A stretch of 13,253 nt of DNA from JBKEDH01 sp047975295 (GCA_047975295.1 JBKEDH010000083.1:1-13253), one strand, 5' to 3'. Shown: positions 1-8,135, counted from the first letter of the stretch. The notes: a model not told the origin generated them from the letters alone. A program made the numbers and translations.

Positions 1-344
1 TGCAGTTTATCATATCTTATAGACCAAACTTCACACTTTTCAAGGGCTTGCGATTTTATTGTCGTTTCTTTTTGTTTTAAAAAAGAAAGATAATCGCAGA
101 AAAAATCGTTTTCATAATAGAGGTTGATGCATACATCGTCTTGACCATTCCAAACAAAAAGTCCGGCAGAGCCATTAATGATAATATTCATAAATTTTTC
201 TGTGGAATTATGTTCCTTAATTACTTCGTTTTTTTCAAATATTCTATAAGTTAAATAAGAAGAAAATGTTTCCCATACAGATAGTTCAGCTTCAAAATAT
301 TTATCGAATAACTTTTTAATATTTTCTGCTGTTGGTTTTGTCAC
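1..344 (-). CDS. Crp/Fnr-family transcriptional regulator, N-terminal part (cut by window edge)
   Basis: The minus strand reads 114 codons without a stop from a GTG at 344 to the left edge. The product begins MTKPTAENIKKLFDKYFEAE and continues into a cyclic-nucleotide-binding-like beta-roll: an early helix with an 'ETFSSYLTYRIFEKNEVI' stretch, then 'IIINGSAGLFVW' and 'LYYENDFFCDYLSFLKQKE', then 'ALEKCEVWSIRYDKLQ'. This order (turn-entry 'KNEVIKEH', 'NGSAGLF', 'ENDFF.DY.SFL') matches the sensor domain of Crp/Fnr regulators common in Bacteroidota; the DNA-binding helix-turn-helix would lie beyond the window. GTG is chosen because a TAA codon directly precedes it in frame and the next ATG (codon 51) would remove half of the fold. 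There is no Shine-Dalgarno, as is usual in this phylum. It lies 28 bases downstream of a decayed lipoprotein gene on the same strand. The ligand and targets cannot be told from the sequence. Confidence 0.82.
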   Translation of the reverse strand, partial: MTKPTAENIKKLFDKYFEAELSVWETFSSYLTYRIFEKNEVIKEHNSTEKFMNIIINGSAGLFVWNGQDDVCINLYYENDFFCDYLSFLKQKETTIKSQALEKCEVWSIRYDKL

Positions 345-372
345 TTACGTTTTTTTTGTTAAAGGTAGCCAA

Positions 373-1018
373 CTATAGGCTATACCTATCGTAATCGTAG
401 TACTTCCAATCGGTTTCATAATCCGAATTCCCAATGGAAAAATTAGTTTCTTTATCTGCAATATACAGAAAAACCCGAAATGCTTTTTTTATATCATTTT
501 TAGTCTCTGTCACCACAGCAACATTCTTTTGTCCCCATTTACTCCGCAAAACGGGTTAAGACTATCTTGGGAACGTTTTTCACTTTTTTCATTTGTATTA
601 GTCCACTTTGAGCCTATTTTTTTTAGAGCATTACCAATAACAAAAGTGTCAACCTGAAAACCAACTGCGCAAATGGCTGTAAGCCTTCCATCATTATCCA
701 CTCTCATATGGATACGCTCAAATGGAATTTTAGAAAATTCGGCTACTTTTTCACCAAGTGCATGGCGATTTTGATTGTATTGTACCCCAAATTTTGTATA
801 TCCGTTTGTAAAGGGATTTACTACCTTTACTGTATCTTATCTTGCATCAAAAACCAAGGATTCTTCATAGAATTTGTAAACATCAAAATTAGAAGATATG
901 CATTCAATTTTCAAATCTCCCTTTTTAATGTAGGTTGGCAAGCAGCATATAACATTAGAGAACTAAGCAACGGTATGCAAGTGTAAAATAGTTTTAAGGT
1001 TATCCTAAATTTAAGCAT
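373..1018 (-). pseudogene. Decayed lipoprotein gene (two frame changes, one in-frame stop)
   Basis: Read on the minus strand, three frames join into one protein-like sequence of roughly 190-210 residues. Frame A starts with ATG at 1018 and encodes a lipoprotein-type signal peptide (MLKFRITLKLFYTCIPLLSS, then LMLYAAC with the candidate lipid-bearing Cys27); it stops at TGA 911-913. A one-base change at a run of five A (plus-strand T 922-926) moves it into frame B, which reads KKGDLKIECISSNFDVYKF, meets TAA at 837-839, and continues VNPFTNGYTKFGVQYNQN, EFSKIPFERIHMRVDNDGRL up to TGA 510-512. Between 512 and 555 the coding signal passes to frame C (KWGQKNVAVVTETKNDIKKA, FRVFLYIADKETNFSIGN) and ends with TAG at 373-375. 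Compositions on both sides of each lesion are protein-like. I do not recognise the family. The gene starts 8 bases after the stop of the 175-aa protein, so it was probably co-transcribed with it. The alternative, assembly errors at three places, cannot be excluded. Confidence 0.65.
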
Positions 1019-1026
1019 CAACATTT

Positions 1027-1554
1027 TTACTTCTCCCCTTTTTGCCCCACAAAACGGTGTTCCTGCGATTTAAACAATACGTTAAAACTGGTTAAGCTAC
1101 CGTAAATTCGGGTAATGTATTGTTGCAAATCTATTTTGCCTTGTTCGTCCAAATTACTGGCATTTATACGTTGTTCCATAACCCGTAAACGATCTCTTAC
1201 CATGGTTATTTTATGAAAAAAGGTATCTATGGGCAATTCGTGGGCTTTTAAATTGGGGTCGGCAGGTTCCAAAATAAGTTTACCGCCTTTGTATTTATCG
1301 GCAATAGTAACGGTTTCTCCCATACCGTTCCACTTTTTTAAAATGTTTAGTAGGCTTTTTTCTACTTCGTAAAAACTTATGGTGTCCACATCGTCGTCGG
1401 TAGCCTCAATCACTTCAAAAACACTATCCAAATCAATAGTCTCCAATCCATTTTCAATAAAGGTAACCCAATAATGTTGCGCTGTTACGTTGGTTACCAC
1501 ACCTTTTCCGTATTCGGAATGATTAATGCGCGAGCCTATTCCTAATAATTTCAT
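1027..1554 (-). CDS. Conserved hypothetical protein with N-terminal Tudor/CarD-like barrel
   Basis: A 175-residue cytoplasmic protein with no signal peptide and no membrane segment. Residues 5-45 (GIGSRINHSEYGKGVVTNV, then YWVTFIENGLETIDLD) have the pattern 'G.R..H..YG.G.V..V......V.F..G...I', seen in SH3/Tudor-like barrels such as the CarD/TRCF RNA-polymerase-binding domain and the C-terminal Tudor domain of UvrD-type helicases. Residues 45-60 are acidic. Residues 60-165 look helical, with a charged core (KITMVRDRLRVMEQRI, residues 115-130) and a motif QQYITRIYGSLTSFNVLF at 144-161. I recall full-length relatives as uncharacterised proteins in Flavobacteriia, but this is memory and not a search. 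It is divergent from uvrA across 112 bases and precedes a lipoprotein pseudogene by 8 bases. The barrel and the uvrA neighbourhood hint at a nucleic-acid or RNA-polymerase role, which is inference only. Confidence 0.82.
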   Translation of the reverse strand: MKLLGIGSRINHSEYGKGVVTNVTAQHYWVTFIENGLETIDLDSVFEVIEATDDDVDTISFYEVEKSLLNILKKWNGMGETVTIADKYKGGKLILEPADPNLKAHELPIDTFFHKITMVRDRLRVMEQRINASNLDEQGKIDLQQYITRIYGSLTSFNVLFKSQEHRFVGQKGEK

Positions 1555-1620
1555 TGTTTATTATTTTTATTTGGAAACAATAATAAGGAATTTCTTTTTA
1601 AAATGAAGTCCCTACTTAAC

Positions 1621-1632
1621 TGTTAATTAACA
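1621..1632. promoter_or_regulatory. 12-bp perfect palindrome in the divergent intergenic region
   Basis: TGTTAATTAACA is its own reverse complement. It lies between the divergent 175-aa gene and uvrA, where the -33 element of the uvrA promoter would be expected (the -7 element is at 1643-1650). A regulator binding here could influence one or both genes. AT-rich palindromes of this size also arise by chance, so operator function is only a possibility. Confidence 0.3.
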
Positions 1633-1642
1633 ACTAAAATTG

Positions 1643-1650
1643 TAAATTTG
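1643..1650 (+). promoter_or_regulatory. Predicted -7 element of the uvrA promoter
   Basis: TAAATTTG fits the Bacteroidota -7 consensus TAnnTTTG exactly and ends 16 bases before the uvrA ATG, implying a very short leader. No good TTG/TTTG -33 box is found 19-21 bases upstream; that position is occupied by the 12-bp palindrome. Confidence 0.5.
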
Positions 1651-1666
1651 CGGTTTTGCCTATTTT

Positions 1667-4498
1667 ATGAGTAAATTTGAAGATACTATTGAAGTAAAGG
1701 GAGCACGGGTACACAATCTTAAAAATATTGATGTTTCGATCCCCAGAGAAAAACTGGTTGTTATAACCGGATTATCGGGCAGCGGAAAATCATCTTTGGC
1801 ATTCGACACTATTTATGCCGAAGGGCAACGTCGCTACATCGAAACGTTTTCGGCCTATGCCAGACAATTTCTTGGTGGTTTGGAGCGTCCCGATGTGGAT
1901 AAAATAGACGGACTTTCGCCCGTTATAGCCATCGAACAAAAAACCACAAGCAAATCGCCACGTTCTACCGTGGGCACCATTACCGAAATTTATGATTTTC
2001 TACGTTTGCTTTATGCCCGTGCCAGCGATGCTTATAGCTATAATACGGGCGAAAAAATGGTAAGTTACAACGACGAACAAATCAAAGAACTTATTAAAAA
2101 AGATTTTAAAGGCAAACGCATTAACATACTCGCACCTATTATACGCTCACGTAAAGGCCATTATCGCGAACTTTTTGAACAAGTTGCCAAACAGGGCTTT
2201 GTTAAGGTACGTACCGATGGTAAAATACAGGATATTGTTAAAGGTTTAAAATTGGACCGCTATAAAACGCACGATATCGAAATTGTAATAGACCGACTGG
2301 TTATAGACGATACCGAGAATAACGACAAGCGTCTTGCAGAAACTATAAATACAGCTATGTACCACGGCGAGGATATCCTTATGGTTTTGGATCAGGACAC
2401 CAACGAAACACGTTATTTTAGTCGTACTTTAATGTGTCCATCGTCGGGGATTTCATATCCGAACCCCGAACCCAACAATTTTTCGTTCAACTCGCCCAAA
2501 GGAGCCTGCGGTGTTTGTAACGGCATAGGTACTTTGCATCAGGTTAATCCTAAAAAAATTGTTCCCAACGAAGAACTTTCCATTAAAAACGGAGCATTAT
2601 CACCATTGGGTCCACAAAAAAACAGTTGGATTTTCAAACAATTGGAAACCATTTCGCAACGCTATAACTTTAAACTTACCGATACTTATAAAAGTATTCC
2701 CGAAGAAGCCAAACAGGTAATACTTAACGGCGGAAATGAAAAATTTTCGGTTAGCAGCAAAACTTTGGGTGTTACACGCGATTATAAAATCGATTTTGAA
2801 GGTGTTGCCCGGTTTATTGAAAACCAATATAACACAGCCGACTCCACTTCGTTAAAACGCTGGGCAAAAGAATATATGGACAAAGTTAAATGTCCTACCT
2901 GCAATGGCAGCAGGCTAAAAAAAGAATCGCTATATTTTAAAGTAAACGAAAAAAACATTGCCGAACTGGCACATCTCGATATTGCCGAACTGGCAAAATG
3001 GTTTAAAGTACTGCCTATACATTTATCGGAAAAACAATTTAAAATTGCTGAAGAAATTATAAAGGAAATCGTTACCCGATTACAATTCTTGTTAGATGTA
3101 GGCTTAGATTATCTGGCCTTAGATCGAAGCTCAAAATCGCTTTCCGGTGGCGAAGCACAACGTATCCGTTTGGCAACACAAATAGGATCGCAATTGGTCG
3201 GTGTACTTTATATTCTCGACGAACCCAGTATAGGCCTACACCAACGTGATAACAAAAAATTAATCAATTCTCTGGTTTCTCTGCGGGATGTTGGCAATTC
3301 GGTTATCGTGGTAGAACACGACAAAGACATGATAGAGCGTGCCGACTATGTTATCGATATAGGCCCTAAGGCTGGTAAACACGGTGGAAACATTATAAGT
3401 ATTGGCTCCCCAAAAGAACTTTTAAAACATAGCACCTTAACAGCCGATTATTTAAATGGTAACAAACAAATTGAAATCCCCAAAAAACGCCGTGAAGGCA
3501 ATGGGCATTTTTTAGAACTCAACGGCTGTACCGGCAACAATCTTAAAAATGTATCGGTTAAATTTCCTCTTGGGAAAATGATAGGTATAACTGGTGTTTC
3601 GGGCAGTGGCAAATCTACTTTAATTAACGAAACCCTCTACCCCATTTTAAATGCCCATTATTTTAACGGCGTAAAAAAACCCATGCCTTACAAAAGTATA
3701 AAAGGCTTGGAACATATCGATAAAGTTATTGACATTAACCAATCGCCCATAGGTAGGACACCACGTAGCAATCCGGCAACTTATACCGGTACTTTTAGCG
3801 AAATCCGATCGCTTTTTGCCAAAACACCCGAAGCCATGATTCGGGGCTATAAAGCCGGACGTTTTAGCTTTAATGTTAAAGGCGGACGTTGCGAAACCTG
3901 CCAAGGCGGTGGTTTACGGGTTATCGAAATGAATTTTCTACCCGATGTACATGTAGAATGCGAAACCTGCCAAGGTAAACGCTTTAACCGTGAAACCTTG
4001 GAAATACGCTATAAAGGAAAATCTATAAGCGATGTTTTGAGCATGACTATTAACGAAGCTGTTGTTTTTTTCGAGCACATTCCAAAAATCCATAAAAAAC
4101 TAAAAACCATTAAAGATGTTGGTTTGGGTTATATAACCTTAGGCCAGCAAAGCACCACTCTTTCGGGTGGCGAGGCACAACGCATAAAACTGGCTACCGA
4201 ACTTAGCAAACGCGACACAGGAAACACCTTTTACATTTTGGACGAACCAACAACAGGACTTCATTTCGAGGATATTCGTGTTTTAATGCTTGTACTAAAC
4301 AAACTAGTAAACAAAGGCAATACCGTGCTTATTATAGAACACAATCTGGATGTAATTAAAACTGTTGATTATATTATCGATATCGGTTATGAAGGTGGAA
4401 AAGGTGGTGGCCAAATAATTACCAAAGGTACGCCCGAAGAAGTCGCAAAACATAAAAAAAGTTATACGGCAAAATTTTTAAAAAAGGAATTGGTTTGA
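1667..4498 (+). CDS. uvrA: Excinuclease ABC subunit A (UvrA)
   Basis: The DNA-damage sensor of nucleotide excision repair; it acts as a dimer and loads UvrB at lesions. The 943 residues fit the family (about 930-960). Two ABC-type ATPase modules are complete. Module I has Walker A GLSGSGKSS (35-43), signature LSGGEAQR (from 492) and Walker B LYILDEPSIGLH (DEP at 518-520). Module II has Walker A GVSGSGKST (643-651), signature LSGGEAQR (from 832) and ILDEPTTGLH (DEP at 859-861). The second zinc module is intact: C742-x2-C745-x19-C765-x2-C768. The first zinc-like module has C257, C281 and C284, but the second ligand position holds Ser260 ('CPSSG'), so a normal CxxC pair is missing; I recall this as usual in Bacteroidota UvrA. 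A further CPTC is at 409-412. The ATG is preceded by a -7 element and the N-terminus is collinear with the family. It is followed after 70 bases by a LOG-family gene. Confidence 0.98.
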   Translation: MSKFEDTIEVKGARVHNLKNIDVSIPREKLVVITGLSGSGKSSLAFDTIYAEGQRRYIETFSAYARQFLGGLERPDVDKIDGLSPVIAIEQKTTSKSPRSTVGTITEIYDFLRLLYARASDAYSYNTGEKMVSYNDEQIKELIKKDFKGKRINILAPIIRSRKGHYRELFEQVAKQGFVKVRTDGKIQDIVKGLKLDRYKTHDIEIVIDRLVIDDTENNDKRLAETINTAMYHGEDILMVLDQDTNETRYFSRTLMCPSSGISYPNPEPNNFSFNSPKGACGVCNGIGTLHQVNPKKIVPNEELSIKNGALSPLGPQKNSWIFKQLETISQRYNFKLTDTYKSIPEEAKQVILNGGNEKFSVSSKTLGVTRDYKIDFEGVARFIENQYNTADSTSLKRWAKEYMDKVKCPTCNGSRLKKESLYFKVNEKNIAELAHLDIAELAKWFKVLPIHLSEKQFKIAEEIIKEIVTRLQFLLDVGLDYLALDRSSKSLSGGEAQRIRLATQIGSQLVGVLYILDEPSIGLHQRDNKKLINSLVSLRDVGNSVIVVEHDKDMIERADYVIDIGPKAGKHGGNIISIGSPKELLKHSTLTADYLNGNKQIEIPKKRREGNGHFLELNGCTGNNLKNVSVKFPLGKMIGITGVSGSGKSTLINETLYPILNAHYFNGVKKPMPYKSIKGLEHIDKVIDINQSPIGRTPRSNPATYTGTFSEIRSLFAKTPEAMIRGYKAGRFSFNVKGGRCETCQGGGLRVIEMNFLPDVHVECETCQGKRFNRETLEIRYKGKSISDVLSMTINEAVVFFEHIPKIHKKLKTIKDVGLGYITLGQQSTTLSGGEAQRIKLATELSKRDTGNTFYILDEPTTGLHFEDIRVLMLVLNKLVNKGNTVLIIEHNLDVIKTVDYIIDIGYEGGKGGGQIITKGTPEEVAKHKKSYTAKFLKKELV

Positions 4499-4568
4499 TA
4501 TTTGTATCTAAAAAAAATTAAATTTGACAGATTAAAAATTGCTATAACGACAAAAAAGAAAACAAAAC

Positions 4569-5258
4569 ATGAGAAAAGAACAGCACCACAAAGGTTGGAA
4601 CGAAATAAAAACAAACGACTCTTGGGCCATTTTTAAAATAATGGGCGAATTTGTTAACGGTTACGAGAAACTAAGTCGTATAGGGCCTTGCGTTTCCATT
4701 TTTGGTTCGGCACGCACAAAACCCGACCAACCATATTACCTACTTGCCGAAAAAATAGCCAAAAAAATTGTCGAGGCCGGTTATGGCGTTATTACCGGTG
4801 GCGGGCCCGGTATTATGGAGGCCGGAAACAAAGGAGCGCATATTGGCGGTGGTACTTCGGTAGGCTTAAATATTGATTTGCCGTTTGAGCAGCACGACAA
4901 CCCATATATTGATTCTGATAAAAGTTTGGACTTCGATTACTTTTTTGTCCGTAAGGTTATGTTCGTTAAATACTCTCAAGGTTTTGTAGTTATGCCAGGT
5001 GGTTTTGGTACTTTGGACGAACTGTTCGAAGCCATAACATTGATACAAACTAACAAAAGTGAACGTTTTCCTATAATTTTGGTCGGCACCGATTTTTGGA
5101 AAGGCCTCTTAGACTGGATAAAAGCTACGGTTTTAAATGGTTTTGGCAATATTAGCCCAAAGGATCTGGATCTTATCCATTTAGTGGATACCGAAAACGA
5201 AGTTATTGAAATCCTAGAAACATTCTACGAAAAATCTAGACATAGTCCCAATTTTTAA
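4569..5258 (+). CDS. LOG family protein (TIGR00730), nucleotide 5'-monophosphate phosphoribohydrolase-like
   Basis: A 229-residue soluble Rossmann-fold protein of the LOG/'lysine decarboxylase-like' family. Characterised members cleave the N-glycosidic bond of cytokinin riboside or purine 5'-monophosphates, releasing base and ribose 5-phosphate; the family does not decarboxylate lysine. Diagnostic motifs are FGSAR (45-49), GGGPGIMEAGNKGA (77-90), the R128-K129 pair and PGGFGTLDE (143-151), which together form the phosphate-binding and catalytic surface. All expected residues are present, so it is probably active. The ATG gives the typical N-terminus ('W.E.K.NDSW.IFKIMGEFV') seen in the longer, type-II-like LOG group. 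It sits 70 bases after uvrA and 78 bases before the peptidase-like gene, with no obvious TAnnTTTG promoter in either gap, so co-transcription is plausible. In a bacterium the true substrate (cytokinin, AMP or another nucleotide) is unknown. Confidence 0.92.
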   Translation: MRKEQHHKGWNEIKTNDSWAIFKIMGEFVNGYEKLSRIGPCVSIFGSARTKPDQPYYLLAEKIAKKIVEAGYGVITGGGPGIMEAGNKGAHIGGGTSVGLNIDLPFEQHDNPYIDSDKSLDFDYFFVRKVMFVKYSQGFVVMPGGFGTLDELFEAITLIQTNKSERFPIILVGTDFWKGLLDWIKATVLNGFGNISPKDLDLIHLVDTENEVIEILETFYEKSRHSPNF

Positions 5259-5336
5259 TTAAGCTTATTGTAACGCATCATTAAAGCAAACATTTACATA
5301 AGCAGTTTAAAACTACGCTTTATAATATTATTTATA

Positions 5337-8135
5337 TTGGTATGTTTTCTTGGCTATGGTCAAAATAAAATTGACATAGCAGCCGATTTCGATATGGATA
5401 ACGGTGAAATTATGATATTGCAAACCATTCGGTACCAAAACACCACGCAAGACGAACTTACAACCATTTACCTCAACAATTGGAGCAATAGCTTTTCAAC
5501 AAAAAAAACACCTCTTGCCAAACGTCTTGCCGAAGAGTACAAAAGCGATTTTCATTTAGCAAAAGATATAGAAAGGGGCTACTCTTCTATTGCATTTATA
5601 AAACAAAAAGACGACTATTTAAAATTTCAACCTTTAAAAAAGCAACCCGATATTATAAAGGTAGAATTGAACGAACCCTTAAAACCCAATAGTAGTTATA
5701 CCATACAGTTACAGTACAAAGTAAAGCTTCCAAGCGATAAGTTTACAGGTTATGGTTACAATAAGGAAGGTAATTTAAATTTAAAATATTGGTTTATTAC
5801 ACCTGCTGTTTACAATGGTAAATGGCATTATTATAGCAATAAAAACCTAGACGACCTATTTGTTGCTCCAACAGATATGAATCTCGACATTAAATACCCA
5901 AAAGAGTACACTTTAACTTCGGAACTGGATATTATAAACAGCGAGCAGCTTCCCAACAAACAACGTATAATCTTAGTAGGCACCAAACGCGTGGATACTA
6001 AGCTTATTTTAAGTAAAACCAACGATTTTGAAATAATACAAAACGATAGTTTATCTTTAATATGCGGTACAGAAAAAAGCGATTTGGAGCTTATGGAAAA
6101 AATACTACTTACCGAAAAGATTATAAATTATGTATCTGGTAATTTTGGAAAATACCCACATAAAAAATTACTTATTACCAAAACGGATTATAACAAAGAT
6201 CCTGTTTACGGCTCCAACCTTTTACCTAAATTTATAAAACCTTTTCCAAAAAATTTCAATTACGAAATAAAACTACTTAAAGTTGTTTTACGCAATTATC
6301 TTGAAAACACTCTAATAGTAAACCCCCGAAAGGAACAATGGTTAATAGACGGTATTCAAAATTATTGCCTAATCAATTATGTTAATACTTATTATCCTAA
6401 TGTAAAATTATTCGGCTCTTTATCGAATATATGGGGCATAAAAACATTTCATGCTGCCGATTTATATTTTAACGAAAAATACCCATTGGGCTTTTTGTTA
6501 ATGGCCAGAACCAATAGAGACCAGCCTCTTGCCATGGCAAAAGATTCTCTATTAAAATTCAATCATAATATAGCCAATAAGTACAAAGCCGGCCTTGGGT
6601 TTAACTACTTAAACGATTTTGTAGGTAAAAACACCATTAAAAAGGCTATCGATTCGTTTGTTTGTAACAACAAGCTAAAACCCATAAATATCAAAGATTT
6701 CGAGAATTATATAAGCTCAAAAACCGATAAAAATATTGACTGGTTTTTTAACGATTATGTAAAAACCCGGAAAACAATTGACTTCAAAATCAAAAAAATC
6801 AAAAAAAATAGCGATTCTGTTACAATAACCATTAAGAACAAAAAGAACAATGGCATGCCCATTTCGTTATATACTTTAAAAGACGACAGTATCGTATCGA
6901 AAACATGGATAGAAAATTTAGATGTTGAAAAGACCTTAACACTCCCCAAAAACAACGCAGATAAACTTGTTTTAGATTACGAAAACCTTATCCCCGAAAT
7001 AAACAAAAGGGACAACCAAAAGTATTTAAAAGGGTTTTTAATTAACCGAAAACCATTGCAGCTAAGATTACTTAAAGATTTCGAAGACCCCAACTACAAT
7101 CAGGTGTTTTTTATGCCTCTTTTAGAATTTAACAATATTTATGATGGTGTTTTATTGGGAACAAAAATATACAACACCACAGTTTTGCGTAAACAGTTTA
7201 ATTACAAAATACAACCGGTATATGCGCTTAACTCCAAAGCATTAACCGGCTCGGGAGCTATTTACAGAATACACAATTTTAAAAACAGTAACCTATATTA
7301 CTTAAATTATGGCATTGTAGGTAGTTATACCTCTTATGCCAAAGACCTATTTGTACGAACATTAAAACCAACGGTAAGACTTTTATTTAGAAACAACAAC
7401 GATTTTAGATCTAACAAAAGGCAGGCCATAACGGTTAGGTATGTCGATATCAAAAGAGATAAAGACGTTAACAATACATTAACCTCCAACAAGCCCAATT
7501 ATGGTGTTTTTAATATTCGCTACATACACTCCAACGATAACCTTATAAACTTTAGCAAATGGTATGGCGATTTTCAAGCGTCGAAAACATTTACCAAAGT
7601 AGCCTTTAACTACGAATACAGAAAACTTTTTGAAAACAATAGACAGTTAAATCTAAGGGTTTTTACAGGTGCCTTTATAAGAAACAAAAGCAATACAGAC
7701 AATGGCGATTATTTTAGTTTTGCCTTAGATAGACCAACCGATTACCTGTTCGATTATAATTACTTGGGACGCTCGGAAGCTACCGGTATTTTTAGCCAAC
7801 AATATATCGATGCCGAAGGCGGTTTTAAATCGAAATTAAAAACCTCTTTTGCCAATCAATGGATTTCTACTGTCAATACCAGCACTACACTATGGAAATA
7901 TGTATTGGCATATGGCGATTTAGGACTTGTAAAAAGCAAACATAACAACGCTAAATTTGTTTACGATTCGGGAATACGGGTCAATTTGGTAACCGATTAT
8001 TTTGAATTGTACTTTCCTATTTACTCCAATTTGGGTTGGGAAATTACACAACCACGCTACGACCAAAAAATAAGGTTTAAATTCACTGTTGATCCTGAAA
8101 CTTTATTCGGCCTATTTAGAAGACGCTGGTATTAA
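5337..8135 (+). CDS. Secreted M1 peptidase-like pseudoenzyme with C-terminal outer-membrane beta-barrel
   Basis: A 932-codon reading frame. The N-terminal half (about 10-480) resembles the beta-saddle and catalytic domain of M1 (gluzincin) aminopeptidases, with the helix pair around LRNYLENTL (318-326) and WLIDGIQNY (335-343) aligning to 'HExxHQWFGNLV...WLNEGFATY'. Aligned without gaps, the zinc ligands are lost: HExxH becomes K315-V-V-L-R319 and the third ligand Glu becomes D338. No other HExxH exists in the protein, so peptidase activity is unlikely. From about 575 to the end the sequence alternates polar and hydrophobic/aromatic residues and finishes in RRWY, as in outer-membrane beta-barrels. 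The start is uncertain. The TTG at 5337 yields only a stub signal sequence (MVCFLGYGQ), but the frame is open upstream back to TAA 5271 and encodes LKLRFIILFILVCFLGYGQN, a good signal peptide with likely cleavage before Gln. The true start is therefore probably a non-ATG codon near 5277-5298 (ATC 5277, ATT 5280). The gene may be the last of the uvrA-LOG cluster. Confidence 0.8.
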   Translation: MVCFLGYGQNKIDIAADFDMDNGEIMILQTIRYQNTTQDELTTIYLNNWSNSFSTKKTPLAKRLAEEYKSDFHLAKDIERGYSSIAFIKQKDDYLKFQPLKKQPDIIKVELNEPLKPNSSYTIQLQYKVKLPSDKFTGYGYNKEGNLNLKYWFITPAVYNGKWHYYSNKNLDDLFVAPTDMNLDIKYPKEYTLTSELDIINSEQLPNKQRIILVGTKRVDTKLILSKTNDFEIIQNDSLSLICGTEKSDLELMEKILLTEKIINYVSGNFGKYPHKKLLITKTDYNKDPVYGSNLLPKFIKPFPKNFNYEIKLLKVVLRNYLENTLIVNPRKEQWLIDGIQNYCLINYVNTYYPNVKLFGSLSNIWGIKTFHAADLYFNEKYPLGFLLMARTNRDQPLAMAKDSLLKFNHNIANKYKAGLGFNYLNDFVGKNTIKKAIDSFVCNNKLKPINIKDFENYISSKTDKNIDWFFNDYVKTRKTIDFKIKKIKKNSDSVTITIKNKKNNGMPISLYTLKDDSIVSKTWIENLDVEKTLTLPKNNADKLVLDYENLIPEINKRDNQKYLKGFLINRKPLQLRLLKDFEDPNYNQVFFMPLLEFNNIYDGVLLGTKIYNTTVLRKQFNYKIQPVYALNSKALTGSGAIYRIHNFKNSNLYYLNYGIVGSYTSYAKDLFVRTLKPTVRLLFRNNNDFRSNKRQAITVRYVDIKRDKDVNNTLTSNKPNYGVFNIRYIHSNDNLINFSKWYGDFQASKTFTKVAFNYEYRKLFENNRQLNLRVFTGAFIRNKSNTDNGDYFSFALDRPTDYLFDYNYLGRSEATGIFSQQYIDAEGGFKSKLKTSFANQWISTVNTSTTLWKYVLAYGDLGLVKSKHNNAKFVYDSGIRVNLVTDYFELYFPIYSNLGWEITQPRYDQKIRFKFTVDPETLFGLFRRRWY

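Noticed and set aside
360..367. TACCTTTA on the minus strand as a -7 promoter element for the Crp/Fnr gene
   Set aside because: It matches 7 of 8 consensus positions but has no TTG at the right distance upstream; too weak to annotate.
919..928. A-run in the lipoprotein gene as a programmed -1 frameshift site
   Set aside because: The sequence (TTAAAAAGGG) does not form an X-XXY-YYZ slippery heptamer in the starting frame, and two further lesions downstream would still interrupt the product, so decay is the simpler reading.
708..986. 92-codon plus-strand reading frame in the left region
   Set aside because: It overlaps, in antisense, the lipoprotein pseudogene whose minus-strand translation is far more protein-like (signal peptide, continuous motifs). 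Its own product is rich in Cys, Tyr and Ile without any motif, and no promoter precedes it.
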